A DNA stretch of 64,000 bases from Hemerocallis citrina. Lineage: Eukaryota; Streptophyta; Magnoliopsida; Asparagales; Asphodelaceae. Location: positions 109,673,073-109,737,072 of the forward strand of contig CM030363.1 of NCBI GenBank assembly GCA_017893485.1. The letters are read 5' to 3'. Made by a program: the position numbers and the translations under genes. This document shows, in pieces, positions 1-9,760 of this stretch. The stretch's first letter is position 1. Every line of letters starts with the position of its first letter. Under the pieces are notes generated by a model. That model was not told where the DNA came from. It did no database searches and worked only from the letters and a program-made list of their open reading frames with translations.

Positions 1-39
1 CCAGTCGTCGTCTCCAGCAGGGTCGAAGTGATCAGCCAT
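1..39 (-). CDS. Leader ORF (ORF0) of element A1, N-terminal 13 codons
   Basis: Reading minus from the ATG at 39-37 gives MADHFDPAGDDDW, then the window ends. The first 11 residues equal the start of the leader ORF of element B (ATG at 53441), although the LTRs of the two elements differ clearly. That protein is acidic with a coiled-coil C-terminal half. The function is unknown. The start is chosen because the identity with B begins at this methionine. Confidence 0.7.
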   Translation of the reverse strand, partial: MADHFDPAGDDDW

Positions 40-182
40 CTTAGAAATAGAGAGGAAGAAGCATAAGTCATAGAGCAACACAAATGTAAGTCACTTACAT
101 TTAAATCTCTAGACTCAAACACACACTCTAATGTCCACTTCTAGGGTGTCGTTCCTTATAAATTTGTACAAGTGTGGAGCGT

Positions 183-195
183 GGCTCTGATACCA
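183..195 (-). other. Primer-binding site, initiator tRNA-Met
   Basis: The minus strand reads TGGTATCAGAGCC, the standard plant primer-binding site complementary to the 3' end of initiator tRNA-Met. It lies three bases (GAG) inside the LTR end at 199. This fixes the LTR boundary and the minus orientation of A1. Confidence 0.95.
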
Positions 196-1760
196 CTCTG
201 TAATGCCCCGAATCCCAAATACAACTGAATTCGAGAGTTCTACATGATCTTTCCACTTCATTTAGTACAATTTTACAAGGAAATTTGAACTTTTCACTCT
301 ACATCAGAGTTACAAGTAAAACATTACAATTTACACTGCACAGCGGAAGTAAAAATTACAACATTTAAGTAAATGTATAACAACATTGAATAATCTTTAA
401 GCATCTGTTCCTCTTTAATCTTTATCATGTCACTTACCTGCATATAAGACTGTGGGTACGTCAGTTTATTCAACCGACGAACATTATACATGGTCATCCT
501 CTCTATGCCGGAAATAGTATAACTTATTTTCCATATTTAACAAACACAAACTTGTCACATATCAAACTAAAGGGACTACCCTATTGATATCGTGTTGTGA
601 TTGTGCACTTAGTCCTTAATACAGTTATTTATATTATATGACACTAATGCACACCTGTTCGGATTCTATGCATCCCATACTACATAGGTCCGAGAGCAAG
701 CCTCTTAATCGTTCTTCATCTTTGTAGGGTTCAATCTCTCGCCATGACTTAATCTACTACTGTAACTACGGTGAGTATCCTAGATGATCTATGAGTACAA
801 GCACGTGCACCGGACCCTGGAGGGGAATCCCACGCCATGTCTTGACTTATCAAGCATGCATTCTGCGGCAACTCAGCCTCCTTCCTGAACACGATCCTCT
901 TGCAGTCACCAAACATCCCACAAGCGTTGCTAAAGTCCGATCATTACTGAGCTGTGCCCACGCCATGTCTTGACTCATCAAGCATGCATTCTGTGGCTCA
1001 CACACCCACACCGTAAACTCTAACTCTCATACTCGTGTTTTTCTCTCACTTTCATCACGTCTTCACTATGCCCTATTCCTTAGTTTTTATTAGAATCATG
1101 AACAAAATCAAAGCTCTAGAGTTAGCCTCTCCACTAAACCGGACTTATTCATTCATTCAAACATGACCAACCTTGGTCTTTCAATTCAAATTTTACTTCA
1201 TTTCTTTCCAAATGCCGGGGGAGACTTCCCTACTCTTTTGTTTCAATTCTAATTCACAATTTCTAATGTTGAGCGTTTCCAACTCATAAGTCCACATGTT
1301 GAGCTATCATACTCAAATGTATTTCTCTTTTCCAATCATGATTTCTAAATTGTTCAATAGTCCATATTTATACATTAAATTATATACTTCATCAAATATC
1401 AATTTCATATCGAAATCACTTCACTAAATGAATATTCACAATTCATAGTTTCCACACTATTCTCAAATGAGAATAATTTTCATCACATCACATAATATAA
1501 TGTCTATCTTTATTATACTTTTTTTGTAATATTTTATTTCATGTCCTTTTGTAAAGTGCAACTTTCATAACATACAAGTGTATAATCAAAATTCTAAATT
1601 ATACATTTTATTTTCAAAACATACTTCATTTAATGCAAATAATCCTCAAATTATTTTTCACAATTCCCACATAATTTTAGGATAATAATCATATTTTTTC
1701 CATAATTTTTAATCACCAAAAACCATCAAAAAAATCATTTTTTTTCCAAAAAGTTATATA

Positions 1761-1840
1761 CTGGCCGAGACCAGGATTCGAACCGGCAACCACGGGGAAC
1801 CCAACCGCACGCTCTGACCATATGGCCACTTGTGCTCAGC
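1761..1840 (-). other. tRNA-like module 2 in LTR A1
   Basis: The minus strand has a Pol III A-box-like TGGCCATATGG (1828-1818) and a B box GGTTCGAATCC (1784-1774), 33 nt apart, the spacing of a normal tRNA gene. Flanking bases can form a partial acceptor stem, but the full cloverleaf is poor. It is probably a tRNA-derived relic kept inside the LTR, not a functional tRNA. Confidence 0.6.
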
Positions 1841-1916
1841 TATATAAAAGAGAGCCAGAGAGTTATATACTCTCGGTTCTGAAACTTACTAAATTTTCTT
1901 AAATGCCCAAAAAGAT

Positions 1917-2005
1917 GGTGTCCTCAGGGATCGAACCAGCGAACCGTGAGACACACCGCACAACACCGTAGCGAATAAGAGCATCCCAACCACGTGAGCT
2001 ATATG
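1917..2005 (-). other. tRNA-like module 1 in LTR A1
   Basis: The minus strand has an A box TAGCTCACGTGG (2001-1990) and a B box GGTTCGATCCC (1937-1927). Spacing is 52 nt, longer than a simple tRNA, as expected for a long variable arm or an inserted segment. The equivalent module in element B (A box 55386-55375, B box 55320-55310) has 54 nt. Same strand as the LTR. Confidence 0.55.
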
Positions 2006-2866
2006 CTGAAGTTGTCATAGCTACAACTTGAAGTCTAATTAAATCAACCCTCTCTGTTTAGTAAAACATTTCGATGTTCATCAAATTCTCATTTCAATTT
2101 GCTTTTACTAACATACTGTAAAAATTCCAAATTAATCATTCCCATCATGAATTATACTCCAGTACATAAAAATAATTTTTTTAATAATTAAATATGTATT
2201 TCCCAATAATTAACACATTTCTACCATACAATTAGGTTAGAATTATATATTACTACGAACACATTTCTTTTTCGACATTTTAATTTCACTAATCTCTACA
2301 CCAATTTCTGTGTTTATTCATTTCATAAACATACAAACTATATCTTAATTCATTCATCACAACATTATCATAAAAAGTCCATTTAAGCACAAAGCAATAT
2401 TGCCAATCTACTAACTCTTGCATATAATTCTTAGTGTTAATAGTGAAGTTTTCTTCACATAATCCATGGTTATAATCAATTCGCACACAACTTGAATTTT
2501 AGTAATAGAACCCCATACATTTGCATATCAACATTTCAATCAATTAAAGATCATCTTTCCAATTAAATGTGTACTCTTGTTAATATTTTCCATGCATCAT
2601 ACTTTCCATTCAAATCGAGCATGCATTCCTACTTAGAAATAAGGAAAATTTACCCACCTTAGTTGGAGAGAAAAACAACTAGCAACACCTCCTAAACAAC
2701 GTCCTTGCAAACGAGAGCGATCCTCCTCATTGTTGACGCGCACACAAGCCTCCAAGCACACCAACCGAGTCTCCCTTGGATTGATGTCGGCCTCTCCTCT
2801 TGTTGCAAGCACCACTCCCACACACAACTCAATCTTTTACTCACTTAATAAACCACTAGTAATTGA

Positions 2867-4100
2867 ACTATAGGTTTGGAGGAATTAATTAGCACAAGAA
2901 TACTAGCCAAAAGGGGGGGGGGGGGTATTTATACTAAAAAAATAGGAGAATGGATGGCTAAGATTGAAGTAGGAGTTAGGAACTAATGGCTATGATTTAA
3001 GGAGGAGTTATACTAACCACCCTTGATCAAGCAACCACCATCACCATGATCCCACTCAAAATTTTGATTTCCCTCCTAAAGTTCACAACCGGCCATGCTT
3101 GAGATGCTTTGCACGTGTACGTGCAATGCACGTGCATGCAACTAGTCTCCATTTTAAAAAAAATTGTACATTATATTTTACATAAAGATAATCTTTAAAT
3201 TGTATCCTACATTACAAGTTGTATTTAAAAATAAAATAGCTCATGGGCTTTAGTTTTTGGGCCAAAATAATAATTTATAAAAAGAAAATAAATTAATTCA
3301 ATTTGGGCTTTTAGAAAGAAAGGCTTTTTGTCTAATTGAAAGAAGGCTTTGTAAAAATAATTAAAAGCACATATTTAAATATCTATACTCATCATGATGA
3401 AAAATAATTACCAAAAATATTGCACGTGCACACTACGTGCAAAATAAAATAATTTTCATTAATGAAAATCGGTGCATTACATTTATACTATAGGTCTTGG
3501 AGAATTAAAGAGTACAAAAATAACTAGGCTAGGGGGGGTATTTATACTAAAAATTTGGATAAATGGAAGGCTAGGATCAAACTAGGAGTTAGAAACAAAA
3601 GGCTAGGATTCAAGGAGGAGTTACAATAACCAACCATGATCAGGTAACCACCACCCATGACTCCACTTGAATTTTTTTCATTTCCCTCCAATGTAAAAAT
3701 CGGCCATACATCATGTGGTACATTTGCACGTGTACGTGCAATGCACGTGCATGCATTTGTCTCCATTTAACAAAAGTTGTACATTATATTTTCCATAAAA
3801 ATAAAAATATGTTCTACATTACAAGTTGTATTTAAAATAAAAATAACTCATGGGCTTTAGTTTATGGGCCAAAATAATAGTTATAAAAAATAATAATAAA
3901 TAAATTAGATTTGGGCTTAAAAGGAAGGGCTTATGTTTATTTGAAAAAGGCCGATATAAAAAAATAATTAAAGAGCACATATACATATATCTATACTCAT
4001 CATGGAAGAAATAAAATTTAATATTACCAAAAATATTGCATGTGCACACTACGTGCAAAATAAATAATAAATTTTCATAAATGAAAATCGGGGCATTACA
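2867..4100 (-). repeat. Tandem duplication of the LTR U3 end (about 2 x 615 bp)
   Basis: Both copies start near a 'ctataggt..tgga' motif (about 2867 and 3484), then show a G-run with TATTTATA, a CACGTG cluster, and end in 'gaaaatcggtgcattac' (about 3480) or 'gaaaatcggggcattaca' (4100). The solo LTR of the same family (42519-45819) has a single copy. The copies have diverged by point changes and small indels, so the duplication is not recent. It doubles the promoter region. Confidence 0.8.
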
Positions 4101-4998
4101 TGAACTTAAGAATTAGGCACTTAAAGAAGTGTAGTAAACCTGGGCAAACGTAAGTGGGACACTCAATATAGTCGGGCGATGTACTTCGGAACTATAGACC
4201 CAGTTGGGTAGTGTACTCTGGGACTGTGGTTGCTCCGTTGGAGACGAGTTTTAAATCTGGGACTATGTGTAGTCGGGCAGATAGTTTCGTACTCCAGTGT
4301 ATATACATATACCGGGGCTAGAGTGGCACTTACGAGGGATTCACACGACGAGGAGTCTGTATAACAGTCGGGCAGTGTACTCTGGGACTGGGATCCATAC
4401 TCGTGGAATGCCTAAACCTTGTTCTTACTATTGGGTAGTTTCATGGCGATGGATTGAGCCCTTTATTGTGGAGTATGTAGGTGCTTGCCCTTAGACCTAT
4501 GTAGTATGGGATGCATAGAATCCGAACAAGTGTGCATTAGTGTCATCCTAGTATAAACTGAGTGCATTAAGCATTAAGGTATGTCATACACTTACATGTT
4601 TAGCATAGTCACAAATTAACACTTTATTTTTCATCCAACTGTTGTGATTTTGTTAAAGTAATGAGATCGTTATATGTACAGCATAGTGTGGATAGCCGAG
4701 TATAGCATTTTCTTCAGTTGTAAGTGACTGACGTGCCCACAGCTTGATATGCAGGTAATGGACTATTCATGAAGGAATAAAGCTAATATGATGCAATAAA
4801 TGACTTATTTGATAAAGCTATATAAGTTGTATTTCTTTTATGTTGTAATCTTTTATTCTTTCGCTGTGTAAACAAAGTGTAATGTAACTCTGATGAACTA
4901 TTGAAAAAGTTTTAAATTTTCTTGTAAAATTGTACGAAGTGAAGTAAATATCCTGTAAAATCTTGAATTCGGTCTTATTTGAAATTCGGGGCATTACA
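4101..4998 (+). repeat. Truncated older LTR, plus orientation (A-related)
   Basis: Ends in 'gaaattcggggcattaca' at 4998, the plus-strand LTR end seen in solo LTR A2. It also carries the shared box GGGATGCATAGAATCCGAAC (about 4508-4527) and the acceptor-like GATATGCAG|GTAATGG at 4754. Its left part is missing because A1 is inserted there. It contains imperfect direct repeats around 'gggcagtgtactctgggact' (about 4200-4395). No coding content. Confidence 0.7.
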
Positions 4999-5790
4999 AC
5001 AACCCCTAAAGTGAATGCGGTTATAAAGCAAGCGAACCATGAATGTGCCATTCTTTTCCAGTCCCCAATAATGCCTATCGGGCCCTTGTGAGCATGTAAT
5101 TCCGGCATTGGTGATATAGGTCTGAAGTTCCACGAGCCTATGTTGGGATCCCGAGTCCAGGGGGTGTTTAAATGTCGGTTTCCAAGCTCTCCTTCTTCAT
5201 GTTGCGACCGCCGTGCAGTGCGGTTGGGATGCTTGGCCATACAGATTGGGGAACATGGCACTAAGTGTGTGATCACCATACTACTTATCACACCAGAATC
5301 TGGTAAGTCTGCCATTCCCAATAGATGACGACACACAACTTATGAATGGGTCGTAGGCCTTAGCGATACCTCTCCAAAACCAAGAGACACGGGGGCTTAC
5401 CCTGAAACCCATATTTCGTGTCCCATTCCCATGCAGGTATGACTGTATGAAATCCTGCCATCCTTCTCCATTAGGATGGAAGACTTTCCACCACCATTTT
5501 TCCAATAGAGCCAGATTCATATCTCGCAGATCAATAATACCAAGACCCCCGTGAATCTTTTTAATGCAAGATTTTTCCCACCTGATAAGGTGATATCCGC
5601 CTTTATCAGGATCTGCCCCCTTCCATAGAAACCATTTCTGAGTTTGATCTATTCTCTGGATAACCCAACGTGGCATTTCAAAGAAGGACAGATAATAAGT
5701 AGGGAGATTAGAAAGAACCGCATTGATGAGCGTGACTCTGCCACCCAAAGACAAAGCTTTACCTTTTCAACCAGCAAGACAGTTTCTACA
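4999..5790 (-). pseudogene. L1-type LINE ORF2 fragment (post-RT region)
   Basis: A minus-strand reading frame of about 157 residues (5754-5281) begins in the block typical of plant non-LTR reverse transcriptases after the catalytic core (LSLGGRVTLINAVLSNLPTY, then a tryptophan-rich stretch with GGLGI near residue 70). A shifted frame continues to about 4999 with further family-like sequence, so there is at least one frameshift. Both ends are cut: the left abuts the LTR end at 4998, the right abuts the Tat integrase at about 5786-5790. It differs from the LINE at 37751-57809. Dead remnant. Confidence 0.75.
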
Positions 5791-7966
5791 CGGTCCACTT
5801 GGTGAAGTAGTCGATGGCTACCACCAGGAACTTCCTTTGGCCCGTTGCTTTCGGAAAGGGGCTGACCAAGTCCATGCCCCACATGGCGAATGGGGTCGGA
5901 CTGGCTAAAGAACGGAGGTTTGCTTGTGGAAACCTTCTCACTAAGGAGAATCTTTGACAAGGACCGCACTTTTTGACCAAGGCTAAGGCGTCTTGTAACA
6001 TTGTGGGCCAGTAATATTCGTGGTTCAGGGCCATTCTAGAGAGCGAACGACTCCCCATGTGGCACCCGCCAATTCCTTCGTGGAGATCCTTGAGAGTGTA
6101 CTTGGCCTTGTGAGGGGATAGGCAGCGGAGGTAGGGTCTTCCATCCATCGTTGTGTACGAGCGTTTGAAGAGGGTCTTGTTGATCACGACGAACCTTTTC
6201 GAGCGGACCTTGGTTCTTCTTGCTTCGGCTCAATCTTGGGGGATCTCGCCCTCAACCAGTAACCTTCAGATGGGAGTGGTCCAATCGTCCGGCCGAGCTT
6301 CGTTGTTTATACAGAGGGTTTCGGGGAGGTCGATACTCGGTTTTAGGAGGACTTCAATCAGCACCGTGCAGTCGAGGCCTTCAAATGACGAGGAGGTGAG
6401 CTTTGACAGGGCATCCGCCTGGGCGTTCTACTCTCTTGGGATCCGTAGTACTGTGGAACAGTCGAAGGATTTTAAGAGCCGCTGGACCACTGCCAAGTAC
6501 CGGACCATCCGATGATCACGAGCCTCGTCCTCCCCGGTAATCTGATTGACCCCGAGCTGAGATTCGCTATAGGCCCTGATCTGCCTTGCACCCACCTGGT
6601 GCGTTAGGGTAAGTCCCGCGATCATAGCCTCATACTCTGCCTCGTTGTTAGAGGCCAAAAAGTTGAGGCGGTAAGAATTCTGGAGAAGGAAGTTGTCGGG
6701 ACCTCGCAAGATGATGCCTGCACCACTTTCCGCTTTGCAAGAGGAGCCGTCGACGTAAACTTCCCACGTCGGATCGGCCTCCTGACCATTGGGTTGCTCG
6801 GAGATGGTGCATTCCGTGATGAATTTGGCGAGGGCCTATCCCTTAATGGCCGTTCTTGGTTGGTAGCTGATGTCGCATTGACTCAGCTCGATCGACCATT
6901 TGACCAATCGGCCGGAGCTCTCTGGCTTATGGAGCATGGCTTTGAAGGGCTGGTCCATGAGGATCTGGATTGAGTGCGCCTGAAAATAATGGCAGAGCTT
7001 TCAGGCGGTCATGACCAGGGCATACGCTAGTTTCTCTATCTTCGCATATCGGGTCTCGGCCGAGAGCAGAACTTTGCTCACATAGTATAACAACTTCTAG
7101 ACTCCGTCTTCTTCTCGGACGAGAACAACACTCAGCGCGTTCTCCGAGGCTGAAAGGTAAAGCCAGAGGTGTTCTTCCTACTCAGGTTTGCTCAGAAGTG
7201 GGGGGTTGGCGAGGTATTCCTTCAACTGGTCGAATGCTTGCTGTAGCTGGGCACCCCATACGAAGCCTCTAGTTCCGTGCAGAGCCTTGAAGAAGGATAG
7301 GGACTTCTCTCCAGACTTTGAGAGGAAGCGGCCGATGGCCGCCAGTCTCCCCGTGAGCCACTGCACCTCCTTGAAGTTTCTAGGAGGGGTCATGTCTATT
7401 ATGGCCTGGATCTTTTCGGGGTTTGCCTCGATGCTGCTCTGGCTGACGATGAACCCGAGAAATTTGCTCGAGGAGACGCCGAATGCACATTTGGCGGGAT
7501 TGAGCCTCATGTTGTGGGTCCGAAGGACGCCAAAGGCTTCTTTAAGATCAGCGACGTGGTCCTGCCCCCATTTGCTTTTGACGAGCATGTCGACGTATAC
7601 CTCTATGTTACGACCGATCTGATCTTTGAAGCCTCGGTTGAAGAGCCTCTGATAGGTAGCTCCGGCATTCTTGAGCCCGAAGGGTATAACCCGGTAGCAG
7701 TAGAGACCCTGGTCGGTGACGAAGAATATCTTGGCGATATCCGAGGGGAACATCCGAATTTGATTGTAGCCCGAGAAGGTGTCCATGAAGGTTAGGAGCT
7801 CGTGACCCGACGTTGCATCGATCAAAGCATCGATGCTGGGGAGGGAAAAAGGATCTTTGGGGCACGCCTTGTTTAGATTTGTAAAGTCTATGCAGATCCT
7901 CTAACTCCCGCTGGTCTTCTTCACCATCATGATGTTCGCCAGCCACTCAGGATAGCTGACCTCTTG
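5786..7966 (-). pseudogene. Tat-like Ty3/gypsy pol: RT C-terminal, RNase H, archaeal-type RNase H, integrase N-terminal
   Basis: Read on the minus strand. Reverse transcriptase (about 7825-7178) has the block FMDTFSGYNQI and an active-site motif that reads YVDM (7597-7586) instead of YVDD, one aspartate codon missing in frame. A decayed RNase H follows (about 7180-6780). Then a second, archaeal-type RNase H (about 6775-6430) has VDGSS and NNEAEYEAMIAGL, diagnostic of the Tat/Ogre lineage. Integrase (6187-5786) has the zinc region ending CGPCQRF and the first core aspartate in GMDL. Stops and frame changes separate the blocks. The integrase ends where the LINE fragment joins. The N-terminal part continues at 11530-11765 beyond an inserted solo LTR. 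Confidence 0.88.
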
Positions 7967-8689
7967 TGTAGCGCCCCGAATTTCCAATATGATATCTTAG
8001 AAATACACGGCATAATTTCCAACATCAAATTCAATTGCAATAGTAAACATAGCCAAAAACACAGGAAATTTTTATTTCAACCTTTTATTACATTAATTGT
8101 TTACAAAACACAGTGAAAAACAAAACACCTTGAATTACAAACTTTTCTTTAGAACACATTCTTTTACAAAATTACACAAGCCATCACGTCATTCTATCTC
8201 AAGCATCCAATTCCCAAAGCTAATGGCACCTACCTGTAAAACATGAGGTTAGAGATAACCCTAACTCCCAAAACTACAGGGGTCAGCCATAATAGTGTGA
8301 GTGACATAAAAAGAAAACAATATAAATAAAACATAGAGCATAGAGTCATCAACAACATGTATTAACGGCAAGAATAAATGACATAAGAAATAACAATAAA
8401 TAAAGCATGAAAACATCAAGGAATGTAAGATAGTAAATAGTAATACATGAAAACATCAAGTGAATCTAGACTAAGTGTCAAGTGTAGGAAAAACAGGAAA
8501 ACACAAGCATGAAACCAAGTCAAGAAAATACAATTGCTATATGCTGACTCTCTAGTACATACTTGTCGGATTCTATGCATTCCATAGTACATAGGTCCAG
8601 TGCAAGCCCTTAACGCTCTCCACTTTATAGGGTTAAACCCCTTGTTATGCAACTAATCCACTACGGTGATGGAAAACAAGATCCAGAAT

Positions 8690-8912
8690 ACCCTGCGAAT
8701 AGGCACCACAGCCCTCGACGCACATGCATCATGTAAGAATAGCTCACAAACTGGAGAATCACCTCCTAACCGTGTACCCCACGAATAGGATTGCGAGGCC
8801 TTCGATGTGCAGATACACCAGGTACATCCCGTGAATAGGCTTGCGGACCCTCGACACGTGAATGCACCCTACATGCTCCGTGAATAGGCATGCAGACCCT
8901 CGACATGCAAAC
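8690..8912. repeat. Minisatellite, about 49-50 bp unit, in solo LTR G
   Basis: The phrase 'gaatagg' followed by a 'ccctcgac' motif recurs at about 8697, 8783, 8833 and 8882. The last three are 49-50 bp apart, with an outlying degenerate first copy. Confidence 0.7.
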
Positions 8913-9428
8913 ATACAAATGTCCTCTCGAGACAGGACAACAAACAGTCCTGGAACGCATCCGTTGGACTAACAAAACCAAGAGCATATACTTACGTTTC
9001 CCAAGTTCCATCACATCTCCACTAGTGCATGTCCTTAAGTTGGTTAGTATTAAAGCAGAAAATTCCCATCTCTAGAGTTAGTGTATCTTGCTTGACTTAA
9101 ATACTCAATAACAACTCCAAGACCCAACTGGTCTAAATCAACAAATCTCAACTGCCGGTTCACAGGACTCCCACTCAACTCCTAGAGATATCATCAAGAC
9201 CAAAACTCACAAATCCATCGTCAAAATGATTATATGAAGAAACTTCTCCAATCAACAAAACCTAAATCTTTCATAAAATTTCAGAATCCTAACCCAACAA
9301 AAAAACATCTTGAAAACATATGTTCTGTAGAAAGAATAATATTTAGAATAGTAAGTAATAGATCCAAAAACTTTTAAAGAATCAATCGTTTAAAGAACAT
9401 TAGGATAACTCAAGAAAATATCAGTAAC

Positions 9429-9760
9429 AGTCGACTGTAAACCGGAGTCGGTTGACTGTCCAGAGCGAAAAACCAGCACTTCAAGAAATAAAAATCTAAG
9501 TAGTAGCAGACGACTGTAAAAAGTCATTGGTCGACTGTCCAGAGCAAAAATTCAAAACTTCGAGAAAATAATTCTAAGTAATGACAGTCAACTGTCCAGA
9601 GTGAAAATCCAAAACTTCAAGAAAACACCAAAACAGAGCAGAGTTAGTCGACTGTAAAAATGGGTCAGTCGGCTGTTCTGCGCGAAATTTCAAGAAAACG
9701 AGAAAATACAGCAGTCAGGTAGCGACGGTCGACTGTCGATAGTGAACGGTCGACTGTTAC
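9429..9760. repeat. Array of paired GTCGACTGT motifs in solo LTR G
   Basis: About nine copies of GTCGACTGT or one-base variants occur in 330 bp. They are usually paired about 20 bp apart (first followed by AAA, second by CCAGAG) in units of roughly 70-80 bp. The core GTCGAC is palindromic. No coding frame runs through it. Confidence 0.75.

Larger units (their letters stand above)
1..4100 (-). mobile_element. Chromovirus A1 (5' end only: leader ORF, PBS, 5' LTR)
   Basis: The right end of a minus-strand LTR retrotransposon. In transcription order it shows a long LTR (4100 to 199), a tRNA-iMet primer-binding site and the first codons of a leader ORF at the window edge. Its LTR is the same family as the solo LTR at 42519-45819, in inverse orientation, and its leader ORF start matches that of element B (53034-53441). 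Gag and pol lie outside the window. The base run after the LTR is tgaac, a candidate target duplication whose partner is outside. It was inserted into an older LTR of plus orientation (4101-4998). Confidence 0.85.
199..4100 (-). repeat. 5' LTR of element A1 (about 3.9 kb)
   Basis: Bounded by tgtaatgcccc at 199 and gggcattaca at 4100, so TG...CA. It is about 600 bp longer than the solo LTR of the same family (3301 bp) because its U3 end is tandemly duplicated (about 2867-3483 and 3484-4100). Contents in transcription order: CACGTG motifs, TATAAATA (2933-2926, second copy 3546-3539), a leader ORF start (ATG 2827), a donor-like AAG|GTGGGT at 2657, two tRNA-like modules (about 2005-1917 and 1840-1761), a box shared between LTR families near 690-641, and an acceptor-like TATATGCAG|G at 438. 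No gene for a host product is present. Confidence 0.9.

Noticed and set aside
431..442. CAG|GTAAGT box near LTR ends as a 5' splice donor
   Set aside because: In B the same box reads CAG|GAT, and in C2 it follows a pyrimidine tract. The acceptor reading explains all families better.
4818..5336. 172-codon protein gene
   Set aside because: Runs across the LTR/LINE boundary at 4998. Only the part within the LINE has family-like sequence.
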